From contig CAXYYS010000026.1 of NCBI GenBank assembly GCA_964293585.1, positions 1 to 24,602 of the forward strand: DNA of 24,602 nt, given 5' to 3'. The DNA is from JAKVKY01 sp964293585. Lineage in GTDB: Bacteria > Bacillota > Negativicutes > Acidaminococcales > Acidaminococcaceae. A program made the position numbers and the translations under genes. Of the stretch, positions 7,687 through 14,873 are shown piece after piece. Each line of letters begins with the position of its first letter. Position 1 is the first letter of the stretch. A model generated the notes under the pieces. It saw only the letters and a program-made list of their open reading frames with translations. It did no database searches and had not been told where the DNA came from.

Positions 7687-8703
7687 ATGGCGAAAGACAT
7701 TTTAGTCCTGGGTATAGAAAGCAGCTGTGACGAAACTGCGGCGGCTGTAGTTTAGAACGGCCGGCAGGGCCTGTCCAATATTATTTCTTCCCAGATTGTC
7801 ATCCATCGCCAGTATGGCGGCGTGGTGCCGGAAATTGCTTCCCGGAAACATATTGAACACATTCTGCCGGTGATTGATGAGGCCTTGAAACAAAGCCATA
7901 CTACCCTGGAAGATATTGACGCGGTGGCGGTGACTTATGGACCCGGTCTGGTAGGGGCGTTACTGGTGGGTCTGTCGGCAGCTAAGGCGCTGGCCTGGGC
8001 GGCAGCAAAACCTTTATTAGGCGTCAACCATCTGGAAGGCCATGTCTTTGCCAACTTTGTCAACGATGCAACCCTGGAGCCGCCTTTTTTAGCGCTGGTG
8101 GTTTCCGGAGGGCATACGGCGCTGCTACAGGTAACAGGTTATAATAGTTTTAAACTTTTGGGACAGACCAGGGATGATGCGGCTGGCGAGGCCTTTGATA
8201 AGATTGCCAGGGTCATGGGCCTGCCTTATCCCGGGGGACCGGAAATAGAAAAACTGGCTTTACAGGGAAATCCTCAGGCCGTTGCGTTTCCCAGGGCGAT
8301 GCTGGCTGATGAGCCGTACGCTTTTAGTTTCAGCGGCATGAAGTCTGCGGTTATTAATTACCTGCATAACGAGCAGCAAAAAGGTATAACCGTTAATTTT
8401 GCTGATGTGGCAGCATCTTTTCAGGAAGCAGTCACGGACGTGCTGGTGCAAAAAGCTATCTACGCCCTGCAGACCACAGGTTTAAAGACGGTGGTGCTGG
8501 CCGGCGGTGTTTCGGCCAACAAAGTCCTGCAGGACAAGCTGGCTCAAGCAGCGGCTAAAGCAGGTGCCCATCTGGTGCATCCTACACCCATCCTATGTAC
8601 GGATAATGCGGTGATGATTGCCTGCCGCGGCTATTTTATGTTTCAGGACGGCGAGCGCAGCAGCTGGAGTTTGAATGCGGATCCGGCTTTAAGGTTTCAA
8701 TAA
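7687..8703 (+). pseudogene. tsaD: t6A synthase catalytic subunit TsaD, interrupted by an in-frame TAG at codon 23
   Basis: TsaD transfers the threonylcarbamoyl group from threonylcarbamoyl-adenylate to A37 of tRNA and is normally essential. From ATG 7687 (AAGGAT upstream, two bases after rimI) the frame gives MAKDILVLGIESSCDETAAA, a perfect TsaD N terminus. It then meets TAG at 7753-7755, and continues in the same frame to TAA as 338 codons, the standard length. Downstream is intact: YGGVVPEIASRKH, metal-binding H115 and H119 in NHLEGH, VVSGGHTALL, FDKIARVMGLPYPGGP, CTDNAVMIA. The stop replaces a variable residue (Lys or Glu in homologs, before N/D-G). No downstream start restores ESSCDET. 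It is either a sequencing error, a fresh mutation, or a read-through codon. Gene identity is certain; its functional state is not. Confidence 0.9.
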
Positions 8704-8715
8704 GGCGGCGGGGGC

Positions 8716-10095
8716 ATGGTAAATAATTTTACGGCAGAACAAAAAAATATTCTTTTATCTATGGCCAGCTGCATCGAGCTGGCCTCAGATATTGCCCATG
8801 CCCATATTGCAATTTACGTACCGGGCAGCAAAGCTAAGCTGCTCCAAGTTTATAGTTATGCCGAACCATTGACCCGCTTTGTGGAACACAGACAGGTAGA
8901 GGCGGGACGGGAAGTACGGCTGGCAGAAGAACCGCTGGTGGCTATGACCATGCAGCGCAACATCGTCATGGTGGGAATGCGGGAATATGATTTAGGGCTG
9001 TTTGCCCATATTGCCGTATACCCGGTGTGCGATAGCCGCAATCATTGTTTTGCTGCAGTTTCCTTTGAGACAAAGGATCCGGATACAACATTTATAGAAA
9101 CGGCATTGCAGTTTTTACGAAATTTTAATCGTACCAACGGCGCGGAAATATTATACCGGCGCTTGAGCAGTATCGATGGCCTGATGGTCGTGGATGATGA
9201 ACGGGTGATCAGAGCGGTTAATAATACGGCTAAACATATTTTCTCTGTCCTGGGTGTAGGCCGGTTGGTAGGCCGGCGTACCAACAGCCTGCAGGTTAAC
9301 TTGCCGCTGGTAGCCAGGGTTCTTGAATCGGGGCTGGCACAGGAAAAAGATGTAGCTATGCAGGGATTGCTGTTGCGGCTGCGGGTTCTGCCGGTTTTAG
9401 ATCGTGCCCATCCGCCGGCGGTCATCGTCATTATTGAAGATATCACGGAACTGCAGAAGAAGGATGAAGAACTACTGGTGAAGGCTGTGGTCATCAAGGA
9501 AATCCATCACCGGGTGAAGAATAACCTGCAGACCATAGTCAGCCTGTTGCGCTTACAGGAACGGCGCGCGCAGACGGAAGAAACCAGGCTGGTGCTGCAC
9601 GACTGTGTTAACAGGGTGAACAGCATCGCTCTCGTACACGAATATTTATCCCAGCAAGATAATGAAGCGATTAATGTGGCCAAGGTAGCCCGTGGTATCT
9701 ACGAGGCTATCATGAACAGCATGGTGGGGCCGGAACTGAAACTGACAGCGAGTTTTGTCGCCGACCCGGTAAATTTACCGTCTAATCAGGCTACCAGTAT
9801 TGCCCTGGTATTAAATGAACTGCTGCAAAATTCCCTGGAACATGGCTTTGAGCACAGGACCAGGGGAAAATTAACCGTAAGTTTCCGGGACTTGACCACC
9901 TACTATGAGCTGATGATTGTTGATGATGGTTGCGGACTGCCGCCGGATTTTTCTTTAACGAAAACCACCAGCCTGGGTTTAAAAATTATCCAGACCGTGG
10001 TAGAATCAGATTTAAGAGGCAAGTTTACCCTGGAAGACGGACCTGTAAACGGAACCGTGGCTTTGGTCAGGATTCCCAAGGTCAGGAAAGAGTGA
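8716..10095 (+). CDS. Soluble PdtaS/EutW-type sensor histidine kinase
   Basis: A cytosolic sensor kinase of 459 residues with no membrane segments. The N-terminal part (about 1-140) resembles the GAF-like sensor domain of PdtaS-type kinases, followed by a PAS-like region (about 150-245). The kinase core is of the HisKA_2 class: EIHHRVKNNLQTIVSLLRLQ with the phosphorylatable histidine in the pair at 264-265. The ATPase domain shows VLNELLQNSLEHGF (N box), DDGCGLPPDF and SLGLKII. This class typically signals to ANTAR antiterminator regulators, and one lies 66 bases downstream. It starts 12 bases after tsaD, so it probably shares the t6A transcript. The input signal cannot be read from the sequence. 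Confidence 0.92.
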   Translation: MVNNFTAEQKNILLSMASCIELASDIAHAHIAIYVPGSKAKLLQVYSYAEPLTRFVEHRQVEAGREVRLAEEPLVAMTMQRNIVMVGMREYDLGLFAHIAVYPVCDSRNHCFAAVSFETKDPDTTFIETALQFLRNFNRTNGAEILYRRLSSIDGLMVVDDERVIRAVNNTAKHIFSVLGVGRLVGRRTNSLQVNLPLVARVLESGLAQEKDVAMQGLLLRLRVLPVLDRAHPPAVIVIIEDITELQKKDEELLVKAVVIKEIHHRVKNNLQTIVSLLRLQERRAQTEETRLVLHDCVNRVNSIALVHEYLSQQDNEAINVAKVARGIYEAIMNSMVGPELKLTASFVADPVNLPSNQATSIALVLNELLQNSLEHGFEHRTRGKLTVSFRDLTTYYELMIVDDGCGLPPDFSLTKTTSLGLKIIQTVVESDLRGKFTLEDGPVNGTVALVRIPKVRKE

Positions 10096-10161
10096 AACTG
10101 GCTGCCAAGCAGAATATTTTAAGGCGGGATGCCTGCAGATAGAGGAGCGGTGAGGCGAATT

Positions 10162-10746
10162 ATGGATAAGTTAAAGATTATCATTGCCGACGACGAAGCC
10201 CTGATCAGGATGGATTTACGAGAGATGCTGGCTGCTGCCGGACACACGATTATTGCGGAAGGCGCTAACGGGGAAGAGGCTCTGGAAGCTACCAGGGACT
10301 TGCATCCTGACCTGGTCATCATGGATGTGAAGATGCCGAAAATGGATGGCTTGACGGCGGCGAAACTGATTAACGAGGAGCAACTGGCGCCGGTACTGCT
10401 GTTGACGGCATACAGTCAGAAGGACATCGTGGAACAGGCCAAGGAGGCTGGCGTGCTGGCCTATATCGTTAAACCGGTACGGGAGGAACAATTGTTCCCG
10501 GCTTTGGAGATTGCCGTTTCACGCTTTAAGGAGTTCCAGTCTTTTAAGGAAGAAGTGGAACAGCTGCGGGCCAGTCTGGCTACCAGAAAGTTATTGGACC
10601 GGGCCAAGGGCATCCTGATGACTGCACACGGTTTCACAGAACAGGAAGCCTACCGCCGCATGCAGCAGTTCAGTATGAACCGGCGCATGTCCATTAAGGA
10701 TGTGGCTCAGGCTATTATTGACGCTGCCACGAAGTCATCTAAGTAA
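10162..10746 (+). CDS. ANTAR-domain response regulator (transcription antiterminator)
   Basis: A 194-residue response regulator. The receiver domain (about 4-120) has the acidic pair D10/D11, phosphoacceptor D55 in VIMDVKMP, T82 in LLLTAYS and K104 in IVKP. The C-terminal ANTAR domain (about 142-188) reads LDRAKGILMTAHGFTEQEAY and ends DVAQAIIDA. ANTAR proteins bind paired hairpins in nascent RNA and prevent termination when phosphorylated (EutV, PdtaR, NasR family knowledge). ATG 10162 is preferred because GAGG lies six bases upstream; an in-frame ATG at 10129 would add a nonconserved tail. It pairs with the upstream HisKA_2 kinase. Its RNA targets are not identifiable from this window. Confidence 0.94.
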   Translation: MDKLKIIIADDEALIRMDLREMLAAAGHTIIAEGANGEEALEATRDLHPDLVIMDVKMPKMDGLTAAKLINEEQLAPVLLLTAYSQKDIVEQAKEAGVLAYIVKPVREEQLFPALEIAVSRFKEFQSFKEEVEQLRASLATRKLLDRAKGILMTAHGFTEQEAYRRMQQFSMNRRMSIKDVAQAIIDAATKSSK

Positions 10747-10759
10747 ATATTTTCCGCGC

Positions 10760-10780
10760 CCGGCAGGTTCTCTCTGCCGG
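10760..10780 (+). other. GC-rich hairpin after the ANTAR regulator gene
   Basis: CCGGCAG (10760-10766) pairs perfectly with CTGCCGG (10774-10780) around the loop GTTCTCT. It lies 13 bases after the stop codon and upstream of the terminator at 10807. The loop does not show the A1/G4 hexaloop of classical ANTAR targets. Role unknown; it may be a transcript-end structure. Confidence 0.5.
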
Positions 10781-10806
10781 TGCCGGGAGCAGGCTCTTTG
10801 CTCTGC

Positions 10807-10852
10807 TGGCAGTTCGCAGTCTGTGAAGAATGTGCGAACTGTCATTTTTTTT
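10807..10852 (+). terminator. Intrinsic terminator before groES
   Basis: A 12-pair stem (10807-10818 with 10833-10844, one G-U pair; core AGTTCGCA/TGCGAACT) has a 14-base loop and is followed immediately by eight T residues. It ends the t6A/two-component transcript and insulates it from groESL. Confidence 0.88.
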
Positions 10853-10873
10853 GTAAAAAAACGGATAAACCTC

Positions 10874-10901
10874 TTGCATTTTTTTTAGTTATGGTTATAA
10901 T
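10874..10901 (+). promoter_or_regulatory. groESL sigma-70 promoter
   Basis: TTGCAT (10874-10879) and a perfect TATAAT (10896-10901) are 16 bases apart. The expected start, near 10908, lies just before the CIRCE operator, the standard arrangement for HrcA control. Confidence 0.85.
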
Positions 10902-10912
10902 AAGAACTGTGA

Positions 10913-10939
10913 TTAGCACTCAAACAAAATGAGTGCTAA
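10913..10939 (+). promoter_or_regulatory. CIRCE operator (HrcA binding site)
   Basis: TTAGCACTC, nine spacer bases, then GAGTGCTAA: a perfect match to the CIRCE inverted repeat. It indicates repression by the heat-shock repressor HrcA, encoded elsewhere. The operator also contains an ATG (10929) in frame with groES, which is not the real start. Confidence 0.98.
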
Positions 10940-10988
10940 CAAAGAAATACCAAAAGAAACCAGATTGATGTTGAAAGGGGATTTTAAA

Positions 10989-11282
10989 ATGTTGAAACCG
11001 TTGGGTGACAATGTCATCGTCGAGATCATTGAGCAATTAGAGAAAACTGCCAGTGGAATTTATCTTCCTGATACTGCTTCGAAGGAGAAGCCTCAGCAAG
11101 GTAAAGTCATCGCCGTAGGTGCAGGCCGTGTTCTGGATAACGGCAAGCGTGTGGCTCCTGAAGTTAAGAAAGGCGACGAGGTCGTCTTTGCTAAATATTC
11201 CGGCACAGAAATTAAGCTGGACGGTAAGGATTATCTGATCCTGCCGGAACGTGACTTACTGGCTGTTGTAGCTAAGAAATAA
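10989..11282 (+). CDS. groES: Co-chaperonin GroES (Hsp10)
   Basis: GroES caps the GroEL barrel during ATP-driven protein folding in the cytosol. The 97-residue product has the usual length, with MLKPLGDNVIVEIIE, the mobile loop region KTASGIYLPDTASKEKPQQGKVIAVG and the C-terminal KYSGTEIKLDGKDYLILPERDLLAVV. The start is ATG 10989, preceded by AAAGGGG; the longer frame from 10929 begins inside the CIRCE operator and would add 20 nonconserved residues. groEL follows after 16 bases. Expression is predicted to be heat-inducible through HrcA. Confidence 0.97.
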   Translation: MLKPLGDNVIVEIIEQLEKTASGIYLPDTASKEKPQQGKVIAVGAGRVLDNGKRVAPEVKKGDEVVFAKYSGTEIKLDGKDYLILPERDLLAVVAKK

Positions 11283-11298
11283 AAAGGAGATTTTTAAA

Positions 11299-12924
11299 AT
11301 GGCAAAACAAATTCTGTTTAACGAAGAAGCTCGCCGCAGCCTGGAGCGCGGTGTGAATGCCCTGGCAGATGCTGTCAAGGTAACCTTGGGGCCTAAGGGC
11401 CGTAACGTGGTACTGGACAAGAAGTTCGGTGCTCCTACTATCACTAACGATGGCGTGACCATCGCCCGTGATATTGAATTGGAAGATCCCTTTGAAAATA
11501 TGGGCGCGCAACTGGTTAAAGAAGTTGCCACCAAGACCAACGATGTGGCCGGCGATGGTACCACCACCGCAACCCTGTTAGCTCAGTCCATGATTCATGA
11601 AGGCATGAAGAACGTGGCTGCCGGCGCTAACCCCATGATTGTGAAGAAAGGCATCAAGGCTGCCGTAGATACACTGGTAAGCGGCCTGGAGAAGATTTCC
11701 AAGAAGGTTGTGACCAAGGAAGCTAAGGCTCAGGTTGCATCCATCAGTGCTGGCGATGAAGAAATCGGCGGCCTGATCGCAGACGCCATGGAAAAAGTTG
11801 GCGACGACGGCGTTATCACCGTAGAAGAAGCCAAGACCATGGAGACCAGCCTGGAAACTGTGGAAGGCATGCAGTTCGACCGTGGCTATATCTCCCCTTA
11901 TATGGCTACTGATGCTGAGAAGATGGAAGCCGTTCTGAGCAATCCTTACATCCTGATTACGGACCGCAAGATTAATGTGATCCAGGACATCATGCCCGTG
12001 CTGGAGAAAGTTGTCCAGGCCGGCCGTGAACTGTTGATCATTGCCGAAGATATGGAAGGTGAAGCTCTGGCTACCCTGGTAGTGAACAAGCTGCGTGGCA
12101 CCTTTAAGGCCGTAGCCGTTAAGGCTCCTGGCTTTGGTGACCGCCGCAAGGCTATGCTGCAGGATATTGCCATCCTTACCGGTGCTACGGTTATCAGCGA
12201 AGAGCTGGGCCGTAAACTGGACAGCGCTACCGTAGCTGATCTGGGTACTGCCAGCCAGGTACGTGTCAGCAAGGAAATGACCACCATCGTAGACGGCGGC
12301 GGCAAAAAAGCTGATATCGCAGCCCGGGTAGCGCAGATTCGCGCTCAGATTCCTGAGACTACCAGCACGTTTGACAAGGAAAAACTGCAAGAACGTCTGG
12401 CCAAGTTAGCCGGCGGCGTAGCAGTGATTCGCGTAGGCGCTGCTACCGAAGTGGAAATGAAAGATAAGAAACTGCGTATCGAAGATGCTCTGAACGCCAC
12501 TCGCGCAGCCGTAGCCGAAGGTATCGTAGCCGGCGGCGGCACCGCGTTCCTGCAAGTTCAGGAATCCCTGGATAAGATTAAGGCTGAAGGCGATGAGAAG
12601 ACCGGTGTGGAAATTGTCCGCCGCGCCATCGAAGAGCCTGTACGCCAGATTGCTTATAACGCCGGTCTGGAAGGTGCTGTGATTGTAGACACGATTAAGC
12701 GTTCCAAGAAAGGTATCGGCTTTGATGCGCTCAAGGAAGAATATGTAGATATGATTAAGGCTGGTATCGTGGATCCGACCAAGGTTACCCGCAGTGCCCT
12801 GCAAAATGCAGCCAGCATCGCTGCCATGGTTCTGACCACCGAAACCTTGATTGCAGATAAACCGGCTAAAGACCAACCTGCTCCTGGTATGCCCATGGGC
12901 GGCGGTATGCCGGGCATGATGTAA
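11299..12924 (+). CDS. groEL: Chaperonin GroEL (Hsp60)
   Basis: GroEL forms the double-ring folding chamber that works with GroES. The 541-residue product is full length: AKQILFNEEARRSLERGVN at the N terminus, VTLGPKGRNVVLDKKFGAP, the ATP site VAGDGTTTATLLAQSM, VEGMQFDRGYISPYM, the apical domain and a C-terminal GGMPGMM tail typical of GroEL. The ATG has AAAGGAG upstream. It is the second gene of the CIRCE-controlled operon and is followed by a strong terminator. Long open frames on the opposite strand are codon-bias shadows. Confidence 0.99.
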   Translation: MAKQILFNEEARRSLERGVNALADAVKVTLGPKGRNVVLDKKFGAPTITNDGVTIARDIELEDPFENMGAQLVKEVATKTNDVAGDGTTTATLLAQSMIHEGMKNVAAGANPMIVKKGIKAAVDTLVSGLEKISKKVVTKEAKAQVASISAGDEEIGGLIADAMEKVGDDGVITVEEAKTMETSLETVEGMQFDRGYISPYMATDAEKMEAVLSNPYILITDRKINVIQDIMPVLEKVVQAGRELLIIAEDMEGEALATLVVNKLRGTFKAVAVKAPGFGDRRKAMLQDIAILTGATVISEELGRKLDSATVADLGTASQVRVSKEMTTIVDGGGKKADIAARVAQIRAQIPETTSTFDKEKLQERLAKLAGGVAVIRVGAATEVEMKDKKLRIEDALNATRAAVAEGIVAGGGTAFLQVQESLDKIKAEGDEKTGVEIVRRAIEEPVRQIAYNAGLEGAVIVDTIKRSKKGIGFDALKEEYVDMIKAGIVDPTKVTRSALQNAASIAAMVLTTETLIADKPAKDQPAPGMPMGGGMPGMM

Positions 12925-12980
12925 GCTACGAACTGCTTTACTCCCATTCTATAGTTTCATTTTTCCCGCTTCTTTTCTTG

Positions 12981-13015
12981 AACTCCCGTACGTTTAGGTA
13001 CGTACGGGAGTTTTT
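12981..13015 (+). terminator. Intrinsic terminator of groESL
   Basis: AACTCCCGTACG (12981-12992) pairs perfectly with CGTACGGGAGTT (13001-13012) around TTTAGGTA, followed by a T run. It lies 57 bases after the groEL stop. Confidence 0.93.
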
Positions 13016-13120
13016 GCATATTTTGACAGAAGGGCAAGCTGTGGTGCTGCCAGAATTTTGCGGAGCACAACCCTTATTTACCGGGGGCAGTACATTTTGG
13101 GTTCCGGGGGAAGCTGGAGA
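13016..13120 (+). other. Unassigned GC-rich intergenic segment between groEL terminator and guaA promoter
   Basis: This segment has no open frame worth calling. It can fold locally: GTGCT pairs with AGCAC (about 13042-13068) and AACCC with GGGTT downstream (about 13069-13103). It lies upstream of the apparent guaA promoter, so it would not be part of that leader. No purine-riboswitch core or known small RNA could be recognised. Confidence 0.3.
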
Positions 13121-13149
13121 TTGAAAAAGTCCGTCTAATATGATATATT
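13121..13149 (+). promoter_or_regulatory. Probable guaA promoter
   Basis: TTGAAA (13121-13126) and TATATT (13144-13149) are 17 bases apart. The predicted leader of about 50 bases is A/T rich and carries no recognisable riboswitch. Confidence 0.6.
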
Positions 13150-13206
13150 TTAATAAATATTTTCATGGCTTAATTTAAGGTTAGTTTTTTTGAGGAGGAG
13201 CTACTT

Positions 13207-14751
13207 ATGCAGGAAAAAAGTCACGAGCTGGTGCTGGTCATAGATTTTGGCGCCCAGTACAGCCAGCTGATTGCACGCCGTGTCCGGGAGTGCAACGTTT
13301 ATTGTGAGATTGTCCCTTATTCTTGTTCCCTGGACAAGATTAAGGCTATGCACCCGGCGGCCCTGATTTTGTCAGGCGGTCCTGCCAGCGTGTACACGGA
13401 AAATGCTCCTAAGGCCGACCCCGGCATTTTTGATTTAGGGGTTCCCGTGCTGGGTATCTGCTATGGCCATCAGTTTATGGCCCAGACCCTGGGCGGCAAG
13501 GTACAGAGCGCGGACATTCGGGAATATGGCAAGACGTCTATCGTCTTACAGAATAACACGGCTCTCTTTAAGGGCCTGGAAGAAAATAATATCTGCTGGA
13601 TGAGCCACACAGATTTCGTGGCTACGCCTCCCGCAGGTTTTACTGACGTGGCTAGTACCAATGAATGTCCGGTGGCGGCTATGATCAACGAACAGAAACG
13701 CATGTACGGAGTTCAGTTCCATCCCGAGGTGCAGCATACGCCTTTTGGGAAAAAGATGATGGCCAACTTCTTGTTTGAAGTGTGCGGTCTTGCAGGGGAC
13801 TGGAGCATGAAATCTTTTGCCGAGACCCAGATTGCGGCTATTAAAGCCAAGGTGGGAGACAAGAAAGTTTTGTGCGCTCTCTCCGGCGGTGTAGATTCTT
13901 CCGTGGCCGCAGTGCTGGTGCATAAAGCCGTTGGCAAACAACTGACCTGTATCTTTGTGGACCACGGCCTCCTGCGCAAGGACGAAGGGGACCAGGTGGA
14001 AAAAGTATTTAAGGATACTTTTGATATGAACTTTGTCCGGGTCAATGCGGCGGATCGCTTCTTAGGGAAACTGCAGGGCGTCTCCGATCCGGAACAGAAA
14101 CGTAAGATTATCGGCGCGGAATTTATCCACGTCTTTGACGAAGAGTCCAAGAAACTGGGCAAGGTAGATTTCCTGGTCCAGGGCACCATTTATCCGGACG
14201 TGGTGGAAAGCGGCGGTACAGGTACCAGTGCTACCATCAAGAGTCATCATAACGTAGGCGGACTGCCTAAGGACATGGACCTGCAGCTTATCGAACCGCT
14301 GCGGTCCCTCTTTAAGGACGAGGTTCGGGCCGTAGGTACGGAACTGGGCATCCCTGACGAATTAGTATGGCGGCAGCCTTTCCCGGGACCGGGTCTGGCC
14401 ATCCGCGTGTTAGGCGAAGTTACCGAAGAAAAACTGGCCATCACCAGAGAGGCCGATGCTATTTTTAGAGACGAGATTGCCAAGGCGGGTCTGGCCCGCA
14501 GCATCTGGCAGTACTTTGCCTGCCTGCCCAATATCCGCAGCGTCGGTGTTATGGGTGACGGCAGAACTTATTGCTATACCATAGCTTTACGGGCCGTGCT
14601 CAGCACGGATGGCATGACCAGCGACTGGGCTCATATTCCTTACAGCGTGCTGGACAGCATTTCCCGCCGTATCGTGAACGAGGTGCAGGGAGTAAACCGT
14701 ATCGTGTACGATATTACCAGCAAACCGCCCGCAACGATCGAATGGGAATGA
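13207..14751 (+). CDS. guaA: GMP synthase (glutamine-hydrolysing)
   Basis: GuaA converts XMP, ATP and glutamine to GMP in the last step of guanine nucleotide synthesis. The 514-residue product has both domains. The class I glutamine amidotransferase (about 8-195) has nucleophile C85 in GICYGHQ and partners H172/E174 in FHPEV. The ATP pyrophosphatase domain has its P-loop SGGVDSS (226-232). The C-terminal dimerisation domain includes RQPFPGPGLAIRVLGE and ends KPPATIEWE, the invariant GuaA terminus. The ATG follows GAGGAGG. It stands alone between its own promoter and a bidirectional terminator. Confidence 0.98.
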   Translation: MQEKSHELVLVIDFGAQYSQLIARRVRECNVYCEIVPYSCSLDKIKAMHPAALILSGGPASVYTENAPKADPGIFDLGVPVLGICYGHQFMAQTLGGKVQSADIREYGKTSIVLQNNTALFKGLEENNICWMSHTDFVATPPAGFTDVASTNECPVAAMINEQKRMYGVQFHPEVQHTPFGKKMMANFLFEVCGLAGDWSMKSFAETQIAAIKAKVGDKKVLCALSGGVDSSVAAVLVHKAVGKQLTCIFVDHGLLRKDEGDQVEKVFKDTFDMNFVRVNAADRFLGKLQGVSDPEQKRKIIGAEFIHVFDEESKKLGKVDFLVQGTIYPDVVESGGTGTSATIKSHHNVGGLPKDMDLQLIEPLRSLFKDEVRAVGTELGIPDELVWRQPFPGPGLAIRVLGEVTEEKLAITREADAIFRDEIAKAGLARSIWQYFACLPNIRSVGVMGDGRTYCYTIALRAVLSTDGMTSDWAHIPYSVLDSISRRIVNEVQGVNRIVYDITSKPPATIEWE

Positions 14752-14828
14752 GCCTGATAGCAGCTTGCACGCTAAAAAGTTGCTGAAAGAAAAACGCGGG
14801 TAGCAAAAACTATCGCAGTAAAAAATAA

Positions 14829-14860
14829 ATCCTGCAAGCCGTAAGGTTTGCAGGATTTTT
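14829..14860. terminator. Bidirectional terminator between guaA and the hybrid kinase
   Basis: A 12-pair stem (14829-14840 with 14845-14856, one G-U pair; core ATCCTGCAA/TTTGCAGGAT) closes on GTAA. It is flanked by A-rich sequence on the left and T-rich on the right, so it can end transcripts from both converging genes. Confidence 0.9.
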
Positions 14861-14873
14861 GCTTTTGAGAGAA

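Noticed and set aside
7756..7830. Pyrrolysine insertion at the tsaD TAG
   Set aside because: No pyl genes are in the window, TsaD is not a known pyrrolysine protein, and no convincing stimulatory hairpin was seen; left as a test rather than a claim.
7822..8703. A shorter tsaD starting at GTG 7822, after the in-frame TAG
   Set aside because: It lacks the first 45 residues including ESSCDET, has no convincing ribosome binding site, and the upstream frame matches TsaD perfectly.
10129..10161. Longer ANTAR regulator starting at 10129
   Set aside because: The receiver domain begins right after ATG 10162, which has a suitable GAGG upstream.
10760..10780. Classical ANTAR target hairpin
   Set aside because: The loop is seven bases (GTTCTCT) and lacks the A1/G4 hexaloop; kept only as an unassigned hairpin.
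10929..10988. N-terminal extension of GroES from ATG 10929
   Set aside because: The ATG lies inside the CIRCE operator, there is no ribosome binding site, and the added residues are not GroES-like; ATG 10989 has AAAGGGG upstream.
11578..12390. 270-codon open frame opposite groEL
   Set aside because: It is a shadow produced by groEL codon bias; no ribosome binding site or family resemblance.
13150..13206. Guanine or other purine riboswitch in the guaA leader
   Set aside because: The leader is short and A/T rich and lacks the conserved purine-aptamer core.
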